Made by a program: the position numbers and the translations under genes. A stretch of DNA of 64,000 nt, taken from NCBI RefSeq assembly GCF_014650435.1, contig NZ_BMUY01000003.1, positions 558,001 through 622,000 on the forward strand, in the 5' to 3' direction. Origin of the DNA: Streptomyces tendae. Lineage in GTDB: Bacteria; Actinomycetota; Actinomycetes; Streptomycetales; Streptomycetaceae. Below the pieces are notes generated by a model that saw only the letters and a program-made list of their open reading frames with translations, made no database searches and was not told the DNA's origin. Shown here in pieces: positions 49,559 to 58,157 of the stretch (position 1 is its first letter; the number at the start of each line of letters is the position of its first letter).

Positions 49559-51073
49559 CTACGCGGTCTTCTGTCCTGGGCCCGCCGTTCCCGGCGCATC
49601 CGGCGCCGCCGTCGACAGCGGCTCGGCGATGTCCTCCAGCGAGCGGCGTTCCGCCTTCACCGCGAGGAACGCGGCGACCAGACCGGCCGCGCACATCAGC
49701 CCCGCGCCGATCTGGAAGGCCAGGACCGTGTCGCCGACCACGCCCGACTCGGTCAGGTCGGCGAAGAGCAGCGGGCCGCTGATACCGCCGGCGGCGGTGC
49801 CGAGGGCGTAGAAGAAGGCGATGGCCATGGCCCGGGTCTCCATCGGGAAGATCTCGGAGACGGTCAGGTACGCGCTGGAGGCGCCCGCCGAGGCGAAGAA
49901 CAGCACCACGCACCAGCAGGCCGTCATGGTCGTCGCCGTGAGCGAGCCCCGGTCGAAGAGCCAGGCGGTGCCGAAGAGCAGGATGCCGGAGAGCAGATAG
50001 GTGCTGGAGATCATGATCCGGCGCCCGACGGTGTCGAAGAGGTGGCCGAGCACCAGCGGGCCGCAGAAGTTGCCCGCGGCGATGACGGCGAAGTAGTAGC
50101 CGGTGGAGCCGGTCGGCACGTCGAAGAAGGTGATGAGGATGGTGCCGAAGCCGAAGGTGATCGCGTTGTAGAGGAATGCCTGGCCGATGAAGAGGGACAG
50201 GCCGAGGACCGCGCGGCGCGGGTAGCGGCCGAAGACGGTCTTGGCGATCAGGCCGAAGCCGATGGACTTGCGCTGGTGGATGGTGATCTCACCGGCCGGT
50301 GGCGGCAGCTTCTCGCCCTTCTCCCGCTCGATCTCCCGTTCGACGGAGGAGACGAGGGTGTCCGCCTTCTCGCCCTGGCCGTGGATGAACTGCCAGCGTG
50401 GGCTCTCCGGCACGTGCCGCCGCACCAGCAGCACCACCAGGCCCAGGACCACACCGAGGGCGAAGCTGAGCCGCCAGCCGAGGTCCTTGGCGAAGATGTC
50501 GGTGTCCAGCATGACGATGGACAGCAGGGCGCCGCCGATCGCGCCCAGCCAGTAGCTGCCGTTGATGATGAGGTCGACCCGGCCCCGGTAGTGGGAGGGG
50601 ATCAGCTCGTCGATCGCGGAGTTGATCGCCGCGTACTCGCCGCCGATACCGAAACCGGTGAGGAAGCGGAAGAGGAAGAACCACCAGGACTCGAAGGAGA
50701 CCGCGGTCAACGCGGTGGCCGCCAGATAGACGACCAGCGTGATCATGAACAGCTTCTTGCGGCCGTGCCGGTCGGTCAGCCAGCCGAAGAACAGCGCGCC
50801 GGAACAGGCACCCGCCACGTACAGGGCCGCGGCGAGGCCGGTGATCTGGGCGGAGCTGATGTCCAGGCCGCTGCCGTCCTCGGCGATGCGTCCGGCGACG
50901 TTGCCGACGATCGTGACTTCCAGGCCGTCCAGGATCCAGACGGTGCCCAGTCCGATCACGATCATCCAGTGCCAGCGCGACCACGGCAGCCGGTCCAGGC
51001 GGGCCGGGACGGCCGTGGTGACCGTCCCGGTGGAGGCGGGCACCGAGCCCGACGACGACGCTTCTGCTGTCAT
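49559..51073 (-). CDS. MFS metabolite:proton symporter (sugar-porter-like)
   Basis: 504 residues, ATG with GGAGGGG upstream. About 12 membrane segments. LFFGWLTDRHGRKKLFMITL is the loop 2-3 motif; RFLTGFGIGGEYAAINSAID and PSHYRGRVDLIINGSYWLGA are the helix 4-5 region of the metabolite:H+ symporter family (shikimate, aromatic acid or sugar transporters). A 70-residue cytoplasmic loop in the middle (RHVPESPRW to HQRKSIGFG) is normal for this group. The substrate is unknown. Confidence 0.88.
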   Translation of the reverse strand: MTAEASSSGSVPASTGTVTTAVPARLDRLPWSRWHWMIVIGLGTVWILDGLEVTIVGNVAGRIAEDGSGLDISSAQITGLAAALYVAGACSGALFFGWLTDRHGRKKLFMITLVVYLAATALTAVSFESWWFFLFRFLTGFGIGGEYAAINSAIDELIPSHYRGRVDLIINGSYWLGAIGGALLSIVMLDTDIFAKDLGWRLSFALGVVLGLVVLLVRRHVPESPRWQFIHGQGEKADTLVSSVEREIEREKGEKLPPPAGEITIHQRKSIGFGLIAKTVFGRYPRRAVLGLSLFIGQAFLYNAITFGFGTILITFFDVPTGSTGYYFAVIAAGNFCGPLVLGHLFDTVGRRIMISSTYLLSGILLFGTAWLFDRGSLTATTMTACWCVVLFFASAGASSAYLTVSEIFPMETRAMAIAFFYALGTAAGGISGPLLFADLTESGVVGDTVLAFQIGAGLMCAAGLVAAFLAVKAERRSLEDIAEPLSTAAPDAPGTAGPGQKTA

Positions 51074-51178
51074 GGCACCCCTCCGGCGGCTCTCCGTCGA
51101 GCGAACGCCTCACGTGTGCCCGGCGCCGGAGGGAACACGCCCGCCGCGCCGGGAGGCCATGGGCCGCCCGCGGCAGCC

Positions 51179-52561
51179 CTACGCCCCCAGGATGCGGGAG
51201 ACCGCGTAGATCAGCAGCCCGGCCAGTGAGCCGACCACCGTGCCGTTGATGCGGATGAACTGGAGGTCGCGGCCGATGTTCGCCTCGATCTTCTTCGTGG
51301 TGTGCTCGGCGTCCCAGCTCGCCACCGTGTCGGTGATCAGGGAGGTGATCTCCTTGCGGTAGGTGGTCACCACGTACACCGCGGCGCCCTCCACCCAGCC
51401 GTCGACCTTGGCCTGCACCTTGGCGTCGGAGGCCATCCGGGAGCCCAGGGAGAGCAGCGAGGCGCGCACCCTGAGGCGCAGTTCGCTGCGCTCGTCCTCC
51501 GCCGCCGAGACGATCATGGATCGTACGGCCGTCCAGGCGGACGCGATCAGATCCTGGACCTCGCCGCGGCCCAGCACCTCGGTCTTCAGCCGCTCCACCC
51601 GGGCCCGGGTCTCCGTGTCGGACTGGAGGTCTGCGGCGAAGTCGGTGAGGAAGCGGTCCAGGGCGCCGCGCGCCGGGTGGGCGGGCATGTCGCGCATCTC
51701 GGTGACGAAGCGCAGCAGCTCCTTGTAGACCCGGTCGCCGATCTTCTTGTCGACGAACCGGGGGGTCCAGCCGGGTGCCCCGCCCTGTACGGCGTCCATC
51801 ACGGAGTCGCCGTGCAGGATCAGCCAGTCGTGGGCGCGGGAGACGATCAGGTCGACGGCGCGCTTGTGACCGCCGTCGGAGACGACCCGGTCCAGCATCT
51901 TGCCGATGCCGGGGGCGATCTCCTGGGCGTCGGCCCGGCGGGTGATCGCCTCGCCGACCACGGCCTGGACGTCGGAGTCCCGCAGCACGGTCAGGGCGCC
52001 CCGCAGGGCGGCGGACAGCTCGGCCGTCACCCGGTCGGCGTGTTCGGGCACGGCGAGCCAGGCGCCGAGGCGGCTGCCGATGCCGACGGCGCGCAGCCGA
52101 CGGCGCACGACGGCCTCGGAGAGGAAGTTCTCGCCGACGAACTCGCCCAGCGAGACGCCGAGCTGGTCCTTCTTCTTCGGGATGATCGCGGTGTGCGGGA
52201 TGGGGATGCCGAGCGGGTGGCGGAAGAGCGCGGTGACCGCGAACCAGTCGGCGAGCGCGCCGACCATGCCCGCCTCGGCGGCGGCCGACACGTAGCCCGC
52301 CCAGGCGCCCGCGCCCCGGTGGGAGGCCCACTCGGCCAGGACGTAGACCAGGGCGACGAAGAGCAGCAGACCGGTGGCGGTCAGTTTCATCCGGCGCACG
52401 CCGCGGCGCTTTTCCTCGTCGGCCGGGCTGAAGGACGTCATCGCGCGGTCGCGGACCGCCCCCGCGGCCGCGCCGCCGGGAGCCGCCGCGCCCTCCCCGG
52501 CGCCCCCGGAACCACCCGTACCCCCCGCACCTTCAGGAAGTTCCGCCTTCGTGCGTTCCAT
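51179..52561 (-). CDS. DUF445 family membrane protein
   Basis: 460 residues from the ATG at 52561; a GTG at 52570 would add three. A disordered Gly/Ala-rich N terminus, a membrane helix (TATGLLLFVALVYVLAEWA), a second (YVSAAAEAGMVGALADWFAVTALF) with the DUF445 start HPLGIPIPHTAIIPKKKDQL, a long helical cytoplasmic region and a C-terminal helix (GTVVGSLAGLLIYAVSRIL). DUF445 proteins (YjiN/YheB type) are widespread and of unknown function. It is monocistronic. Confidence 0.88.
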   Translation of the reverse strand: MERTKAELPEGAGGTGGSGGAGEGAAAPGGAAAGAVRDRAMTSFSPADEEKRRGVRRMKLTATGLLLFVALVYVLAEWASHRGAGAWAGYVSAAAEAGMVGALADWFAVTALFRHPLGIPIPHTAIIPKKKDQLGVSLGEFVGENFLSEAVVRRRLRAVGIGSRLGAWLAVPEHADRVTAELSAALRGALTVLRDSDVQAVVGEAITRRADAQEIAPGIGKMLDRVVSDGGHKRAVDLIVSRAHDWLILHGDSVMDAVQGGAPGWTPRFVDKKIGDRVYKELLRFVTEMRDMPAHPARGALDRFLTDFAADLQSDTETRARVERLKTEVLGRGEVQDLIASAWTAVRSMIVSAAEDERSELRLRVRASLLSLGSRMASDAKVQAKVDGWVEGAAVYVVTTYRKEITSLITDTVASWDAEHTTKKIEANIGRDLQFIRINGTVVGSLAGLLIYAVSRILGA

Positions 52562-52760
52562 CCACTCCACCGTTCGCTGATACGTCCCTCACACATTGTC
52601 CCTTCCTGACCGACTCCCGGAACGGAACACAAGTTCCCGGCGTCTGTCACGGGAGGGGGAACGCCCGGGGCTCCTGCGGCCTTTCTCCCGCCCATGACGC
52701 ATCATGGGTTCATCGGACCGGAGCCTCGGGGCTCCCCTCGCCCGAGGAGAACAGCACAGC

Positions 52761-54125
52761 ATGACCCGGGGTCGTGACGGAGGTGCGGGGGCGCCTCCCA
52801 GCAAGCACCGTGCCCTGCTCGCGGCGATCGTCACCCTGATAGTGGCGATCTCCGCGGCCATATACGCCGGAGCGTCCGCGGACGACGGCACCAGTGGGCA
52901 CACTCTGCAGGCCGGAGGCCGTCTCCCGCGCGGTGACGCCGCCCCCGCCTCCACCGGCGCCTGGGTGGGCGCCTGGGCCACCGCACCGGCCGCGGCCGAG
53001 CCGGGCACCGAGACGACCGGCATGGCGGGCCGCTCCGTGCGCAACGTCGTGCACACCTCGGTCGGCGGCACCAGCGCGCGGATCACCCTGTCCAACCTGT
53101 ACGGGCAGGCGCCGCTGACCGTCACGCACGCCTCGATCGCCCTGGCCGCCGGGCCCGACACGGCCGCCGCGATCGCCGACACCATGCGCCGGCTGACCTT
53201 CGGCGGCAGCGCCCGGGTGATCATCCCGGCGGGCGGCCAGGTGATGAGCGACATCGCCCGCATCGCCATCCCGTACGGGGCGAACGTCCTGGTCACCACG
53301 TACTCGCCCATCCCGTCAGGGCCGGTGACCTACCACCCGCAGGCCCGGCAGACCAGCTACCTCGCCGACGGCGACCGCACGGCCGACGTCACCGCCGTCG
53401 CGTACACCACCCCCACGCCGTACTGGCGCTACCTCACCGCGCTGGACGTGCTGAGCCACGAGGCCGACGGCACCCTGGTGGCGTTCGGCGACTCGATCAC
53501 CGACGGCCTCGGCGCCGAGACCGACGCCAACCACCGCTGGACCGACATCCTCGCCGCCCGCCTCCACGAGGCGGCCGGCACCGACCGGGACACGCCCCGC
53601 TACAGCGTGGTGAACGAGGGCATCAGCGGCAACCGGATCCTCACCAGCAGGTCGGGCCGCCCGGCCGACAACCCGAGCGGACTGAGCCGCTTCGAACGCG
53701 ACGTGCTGGAGCGCACCAACGTCAAGGCCGTCGTCATCGTCCTCGGTGTCAACGACATCCTGAACAGTCCGGAACTCGCCGACCGCGACGGCATCCTCAC
53801 CGGCCTGCGCACCCTGGTCGACCGGGCGCACGACCGAGGGCTGCGGGTCGTGGGGGCGACGATCATGCCGTTCGGCGGCCACCGCGGTCACACCAAGGCC
53901 CGCGAGGCGATGCGGCAGGAGATCAACGAGGAGATCCGCTCCGGCCGGGTCTTCGACGCGGTCGTCGACTTCGACAAGGCCCTGCGCGACCCCTACGACC
54001 CGCGCAGCCTGCGCTCCGACTACGACAGCGGCGACCACCTGCACCCCAGCGACAAGGGGTACGCGCGCATGGGCCAGGTCCTCGACCTGGACGCGCTGAA
54101 GGGCGCGGCGCCGGTGGCGGCGTAA
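52761..54125 (+). CDS. Secreted or anchored SGNH/GDSL-family esterase
   Basis: 454 residues from the ATG at 52761 (GAGGAG upstream). One N-terminal membrane helix (LLAAIVTLIVAISAAIYAGA) without a clear cleavage site. An N-terminal beta domain (VGAWATAPAAAEPG, NLYGQAPLTVTHA) precedes the SGNH hydrolase core: block I FGDSITDGLG (Ser), block II GISGNRIL, block III VIVLGVNDIL (Asn) and block V SGDHLHPSDKGY (Asp and His). It is an extracytoplasmic lipase/esterase or carbohydrate esterase; the substrate is unknown. Confidence 0.89.
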   Translation: MTRGRDGGAGAPPSKHRALLAAIVTLIVAISAAIYAGASADDGTSGHTLQAGGRLPRGDAAPASTGAWVGAWATAPAAAEPGTETTGMAGRSVRNVVHTSVGGTSARITLSNLYGQAPLTVTHASIALAAGPDTAAAIADTMRRLTFGGSARVIIPAGGQVMSDIARIAIPYGANVLVTTYSPIPSGPVTYHPQARQTSYLADGDRTADVTAVAYTTPTPYWRYLTALDVLSHEADGTLVAFGDSITDGLGAETDANHRWTDILAARLHEAAGTDRDTPRYSVVNEGISGNRILTSRSGRPADNPSGLSRFERDVLERTNVKAVVIVLGVNDILNSPELADRDGILTGLRTLVDRAHDRGLRVVGATIMPFGGHRGHTKAREAMRQEINEEIRSGRVFDAVVDFDKALRDPYDPRSLRSDYDSGDHLHPSDKGYARMGQVLDLDALKGAAPVAA

Positions 54126-54257
54126 CCGGCCCGCAGGGGAAGCGGGGGGCGCCGCCCGGGAAGCGGGGGCGCCGCCCGGGTCCCGACCCGGTGCGTCGGG
54201 AGGCGCCGCAGCTGATGCGGGTGTGAATCTCGCCGTAGTTCTCCGGCTGCCGGCCGG

Positions 54258-54313
54258 TGGGGCCGTTCGCGCCCACGCGGCGGAGCCGCAAATCGACACA
54301 ACCCCGCGCCCCT
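54258..54313 (-). repeat. Dispersed intergenic element, copy C
   Basis: On the minus strand it reads AGGGGCGCGGGGTTGTG, TCGATTTGCGGCTCCGCCG and GTGGGCGCGAACGG, matching copies at 625-702 and 6784-6841 block by block. It lies in the 233-base gap between the esterase gene (+) and the DUF1707 gene (-), which converge. The rest of the gap has a direct repeat of GGAAGCGGGGG...CGCCGCCCGG at 54138-54180. Confidence 0.7.
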
Positions 54314-54358
54314 GTCAGGGGCGACTGCGGGGAGCCGGGAGGGCCGTCCGCGCCGCGC

Positions 54359-55195
54359 TCAGTCCTCGCCCCGCCTGCGGCGGTCGCGGTCCTCGCGGCG
54401 CAGCTCGCGGTCCTCGCGGCGGGCGTCACGGTGCTCGCGCACCATGTCCCGGTGGTCGTCCAGCATCCTGCGGTGCGCGTCCGCCACGTCGTCCCGGTCC
54501 GAGGAGCGCAGCTCCCGCTGCGCGGCCCTGCGCTCCAGCTTCTCCTGCCGGCGCTCCTCCTTCAGCCGCTGCCGCTCCGCCCGCGTCACCTTGCGCTCGA
54601 CGCCGACGCCGCCCCAGAAGGCGAAGCCCGTCACGATCACGCGCGGGGCGCCCGGGTCACCGGGGACGCCCTCCTCGCTGTGGTCGAAGCCGCCCATGAT
54701 GCCGATGCCGCGCACGATCACCTCGACACCCGGCGGCACGATCACGTTCGCCCCGCCCATGATCGCGACGCAGTTGATCACGACCTCGCCGGCCGCGAAG
54801 TCCGCCTCGCGCAGGTCGATCTCCCCGCCGCCCCAGAACGCGAAGGAATTGAACCGCCTCGGCACCGTCCAGCGCCCCTTGCGCTGGAAGCCGGACATCA
54901 CGGCGACCGCCCAGGTCGACGAGCCCTCGCCGCCGGTGATCCGGCCCGCCCAGCCGCCGCTCCGCTCGGGCTCCTTGGCCATCGACACCCGCGGTGCCGC
55001 CGCCACCCCGCCGACCGGCAGGTCCCGGGTGATCGGCGCCAGCTCCCCGTAGGTGCGGGCCTTGTAGGTGGCGTCCAGCCGCTCCTCGAACTCGGTCATG
55101 TCCAGGCGCCCCTCGGCGAGGGCGTCGCGCAGGACCTCGGCGACTCGTTCACGGTCGGCGTCGGATGCGCGGAGTTCCGGGGCGTCGTCGGTCAT
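54359..55195 (-). CDS. DUF1707 and LiaF-like C-terminal domain protein
   Basis: 278 residues. The N-terminal DUF1707 block is clear: ELRASDADRERVAEVLRDAL, AEGRLDMTEFEERLDATYKA, RTYGELAPITRDLP. The middle part is a repeated-strand domain of the LiaF/cell-wall-stress type (EIDLREADFAAGEVVINCVA, IMGGANVIVPPGVEVIVRG). A highly charged Arg/Asp/Glu tail (about residues 210-278) should be a long helix or coiled coil. No membrane segment is seen, so it may be a soluble envelope-stress sensor; this is inference. Confidence 0.82.
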   Translation of the reverse strand: MTDDAPELRASDADRERVAEVLRDALAEGRLDMTEFEERLDATYKARTYGELAPITRDLPVGGVAAAPRVSMAKEPERSGGWAGRITGGEGSSTWAVAVMSGFQRKGRWTVPRRFNSFAFWGGGEIDLREADFAAGEVVINCVAIMGGANVIVPPGVEVIVRGIGIMGGFDHSEEGVPGDPGAPRVIVTGFAFWGGVGVERKVTRAERQRLKEERRQEKLERRAAQRELRSSDRDDVADAHRRMLDDHRDMVREHRDARREDRELRREDRDRRRRGED

Positions 55196-55228
55196 GTACA
55201 GCAGCCTACGAGGTCACCGCGCCGGACA

Positions 55229-56290
55229 CTACGCGCCCGCGCGTTCCGCGTACATCTTCGCGATCACCGACTCGATGTCCGGCTCCCGCACCGACAGGTC
55301 CACCAGCGGATACTCCGCCGCGATCCGTGCCACCAGCCCGGCCGCCGACGCCGACGCCGGGAACGCCAGCCACTGCCGCGGCCCCTCCACCCGCACCACC
55401 CGCGCCGGCTCCGGCGCCCGGATCGGCGGCAACTCCCGTTCCAGGTCCACCACCAGGGTGCGTTCGCTCTCCCCCGCCTCGTGCAGACCGCTCAGGGGGC
55501 CGTCGTACATCAGCCGCCCGTGGTCGATGACCATCACGCGCGAGCACAGCTGCTCGATGTCCTGGAGGTCGTGCGTGGTCAGCAGCACCGTCGTACCGCG
55601 CTCGGCGTTCAAGTCCCGCAGGAATCCCCGCACCTTGGCCTTGGAGACCACGTCCAGGCCGATCGTCGGCTCGTCCAGGTACAGCACCTCCGGGTCGTGC
55701 AGCAGCGCCGCCGCGATGTCGCCGCGCATCCGCTGGCCGAGCGAGAGTTGACGCACCGGCACGTCCAGCAGCTCGGCGAGCTGGAGGAGTTCCACGCAGC
55801 GGTCCAGGTTCTCGCGGTAACGGGCGTCCGGGATGCGGTACATGCGGTGCATCAGCCGGTAGGAGTCGATCAGCGGCAGGTCCCACCACAGCGTCGTCCG
55901 CTGCCCGAACACCACCCCGATGCGGTGCGCCAGCCGGGTCCGCTCCCGGGACGGATCGATCCCGGCCACCCGCAGCCGGCCGCCGCTGGGCGTCAGGATG
56001 CCGGTGAGCATCTTGATCGTCGTGGACTTGCCGGCACCGTTCGGGCCGATGTAGCCGACCATCTCGCCGCGCGACACCGTGAACGACAGCCCGTCCACGG
56101 CCCGCACCTGCCGCCGCTCCCGCTTCAGGAAACCGGTCTTCCTGCGCACGTCGAAGACCTTCTCGACACCGTCCAGCTCGATGAAGGCCGGGGTCCGGGC
56201 ACCGGTCGCCCCGTCCGACTCCGCCGTCTCCGCCATCCCCGTGGCCTCCGTCGTCTCCGTGGTCTCCGTGGTCTCGGTCGTCTCCGCCAT
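55229..56290 (-). CDS. ABC exporter ATPase (ABC-2 type)
   Basis: 353 residues from the ATG at 56290. The N terminus is an acidic repeat (MAETTETTETTETTEAT). The ATPase follows: Walker A IGPNGAGKSTT, Q-loop VVFGQRTTLWW, signature LSLGQRMRGD, Walker B VLYLDEPTIGLD and H-loop LTTHDL. A C-terminal extension of about 90 residues is typical of the family that pairs with two ABC2_membrane_6-type permeases, here the next two genes upstream (5-base gap). The substrate is unknown. Confidence 0.89.
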   Translation of the reverse strand: MAETTETTETTETTEATGMAETAESDGATGARTPAFIELDGVEKVFDVRRKTGFLKRERRQVRAVDGLSFTVSRGEMVGYIGPNGAGKSTTIKMLTGILTPSGGRLRVAGIDPSRERTRLAHRIGVVFGQRTTLWWDLPLIDSYRLMHRMYRIPDARYRENLDRCVELLQLAELLDVPVRQLSLGQRMRGDIAAALLHDPEVLYLDEPTIGLDVVSKAKVRGFLRDLNAERGTTVLLTTHDLQDIEQLCSRVMVIDHGRLMYDGPLSGLHEAGESERTLVVDLERELPPIRAPEPARVVRVEGPRQWLAFPASASAAGLVARIAAEYPLVDLSVREPDIESVIAKMYAERAGA

Positions 56291-56295
56291 CTCCG

Positions 56296-57165
56296 TCAGC
56301 TCCCCGTGCTCCGGTACGAACGCAGGCCCGCCCGCCAGGCCAGCCCCGCCAGCGCACAGCAGGCCGCGGCCACCAGCGGCGGCGTGAACGCCACCCACCC
56401 GGGCAGGTCCAGCGGATACGGCCGCTCCAGCACGAAACTCGCCGGCAGCCAGTTCACGAACGCCAGCGGCACCACGAACGTCGCCCCGCGCACCAGGTCA
56501 AGGGCGAACACCGCCGGCGGGTACTGCAGCATCGTCGTGCCGCCGTAGGTGAAGGCGTTGGACACCTCCGAGGCGTCCTGCGCCACGAACTGGAACGCCG
56601 CCGCCGCCACGAACACCGCGCAGAAGATCCCCGCCCCGCTGAGCAGCGCCACCGGCAACAGCAGCAGCTTCGCCGCCGTCCAGTCGACGCCGACCACCGC
56701 CAGCGCGTACCCGAGCACCAGCAGCCCCTGCACCACCCGGCCAAGACGGCGCAGCCCGAACCGGTCCGCCGCCACCTGCGCCAGCACCGGCACCGGACGC
56801 ACCAGCAGCGTGTCCAGCGTGCCGTCCCGCACCCGGCGGCCCAGCCGCTCCATCGAGCCGATCGCCAGGTCGGCCAGCCCGAAGGACACCGCCGACAGCC
56901 CGTACAGGAACGCCACCTCGGGCAGCGACCAGCCGCCCAGCGCGTCGACCCGGGAGAACATCAGCAGGATCGCCACGAAGTCCAGCGCGGTCATCGCGAA
57001 GTTCCCGAACGTCGTCAGCGCGAAGGACGTCCGGTACGCCATCGTCGACCTGATCCACATCCCGGCGATCAGCCCGTACGCGCGCACCCCCTCGACGACC
57101 CGCCCGCGCCGCACCCCCGCCCCGGCCGCCTCGGCCGCTTCGGTCGCTTCGGTCGCCTCAGCCAC
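56296..57165 (-). CDS. ABC-2 type permease, second subunit
   Basis: 289 residues from a GTG at 57165. An Ala/Glu/Thr repeat at the N terminus (VAEATEATEAAEAAGAG) recalls that of the ATPase. Six hydrophobic segments follow (FGNFAMTALDFVAILLMFSR, LLLLPVALLSGAGIFCAVFV and others). DLAIGSMERLGRRVRDGTLD, TLLVRPVPV is the cytoplasmic motif of this permease family. It overlaps the upstream permease by 8 bases. Confidence 0.86.
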   Translation of the reverse strand: MAEATEATEAAEAAGAGVRRGRVVEGVRAYGLIAGMWIRSTMAYRTSFALTTFGNFAMTALDFVAILLMFSRVDALGGWSLPEVAFLYGLSAVSFGLADLAIGSMERLGRRVRDGTLDTLLVRPVPVLAQVAADRFGLRRLGRVVQGLLVLGYALAVVGVDWTAAKLLLLPVALLSGAGIFCAVFVAAAAFQFVAQDASEVSNAFTYGGTTMLQYPPAVFALDLVRGATFVVPLAFVNWLPASFVLERPYPLDLPGWVAFTPPLVAAACCALAGLAWRAGLRSYRSTGS

Positions 57166-57964
57166 CCTGGACCACCACCCGTCGCGTCGCCGCCGACTGC
57201 ACCAGCCGGCCCAGCGCCAGCAGCGCCACCGCCCAGGACGCCTGGAAGAGATACGTCCCCAGCGGATCCGCCTCGCCGAGCAGCACGTCCGCGGGCGCCT
57301 GGAGCAGCGACGACCACGGCAGCGCCCGCACCACCTCGCCGAGCGCCCCCGGGAACACGTTCAGCGGCAGCAGCATCCCCGAGCAGAACAGCCCCGCCAG
57401 CCACGCCATCTGCGTCACCCCGGTGCCGTCCAGCAGCCAGAACGCCGAGAGCGCCACCAGGTAGCGCAGCGCGAAACCCACCAGCATCGCCAGCAGCAGC
57501 GTCACCAGGAACGCCGCCCACACGGACACCTCCCGCGGCAGTGCCACCGGGAAGAACAGCGACCCGAACACGAACGGCACCACGCCCCGGCCCAGCAACT
57601 GGAACAGCGCCCGTCCCACGTCCGCCGCCAGCCACCACAGCTGGAGATCCGCCGGGCGGTACAGATCGACGGCGACATCACCCGAACGGATGCGCTCCAT
57701 CAACTCGTCCTCGAAGCCGCCGCCGCCGATCGCCAGCGCCGCCAGCAGCGCCTGCCCCAGCCACACGAAGGTCACGGCCTGCGCCTGGTCGTACCCGCCG
57801 AGCTGCGGTTTCTCGTCCCACAGCGCCAGATAGGTGTACACCAGGATCAGTCCGAAGACCGTGTTGGTGAACACCCCGGCGGCGGTCGCCGCCCGATACG
57901 TCGCGTACCGTCGGAATCCACCCGCCGCGACGGCCACGTACAACCGCCCCGAGCCCACCCGCAC
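57158..57964 (-). CDS. ABC-2 type permease, first subunit
   Basis: 268 residues from a GTG at 57964 with GGGGAGG upstream; the open frame extends far upstream antisense to the PBP leader but without signals. Six hydrophobic segments, with FEDELMERIRSGDVAVDLYR, PADLQLWWLA as the family cytoplasmic motif and QMAWLAGLFCSGMLLPLNVF. It is the first gene of the three-gene exporter operon. The partner permease is related, so the pore is probably a heterodimer. Confidence 0.86.
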   Translation of the reverse strand: MRVGSGRLYVAVAAGGFRRYATYRAATAAGVFTNTVFGLILVYTYLALWDEKPQLGGYDQAQAVTFVWLGQALLAALAIGGGGFEDELMERIRSGDVAVDLYRPADLQLWWLAADVGRALFQLLGRGVVPFVFGSLFFPVALPREVSVWAAFLVTLLLAMLVGFALRYLVALSAFWLLDGTGVTQMAWLAGLFCSGMLLPLNVFPGALGEVVRALPWSSLLQAPADVLLGEADPLGTYLFQASWAVALLALGRLVQSAATRRVVVQGG

Positions 57965-58157
57965 TGCCCTCCCCGTCCGACCGGCACCAAAGCGCAGGAG
58001 CCTAGTGCGACCGCGGGGACGCCTGCCACGGAATTTCACCGGTGTGCCGTCGAGTGGGAACGGAACGCCCGGTGCGAGAGTCTTCTTCAGAAGAAACTCA
58101 GACGTTCCGAAAACCGTACGAAGCGAAGCAGAAGCGAAACAGGAGTCCGTGCACGAG
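57965..58157. other. Divergent region between ABC operon and PBP
   Basis: 193 bases holding both promoters. It is AT-richer around 58085-58140, with GAAGCGAAGCAGAAGCGAAAC, a short run of related GAAGC units, just before the PBP ribosome site AGGAG. Confidence 0.45.
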
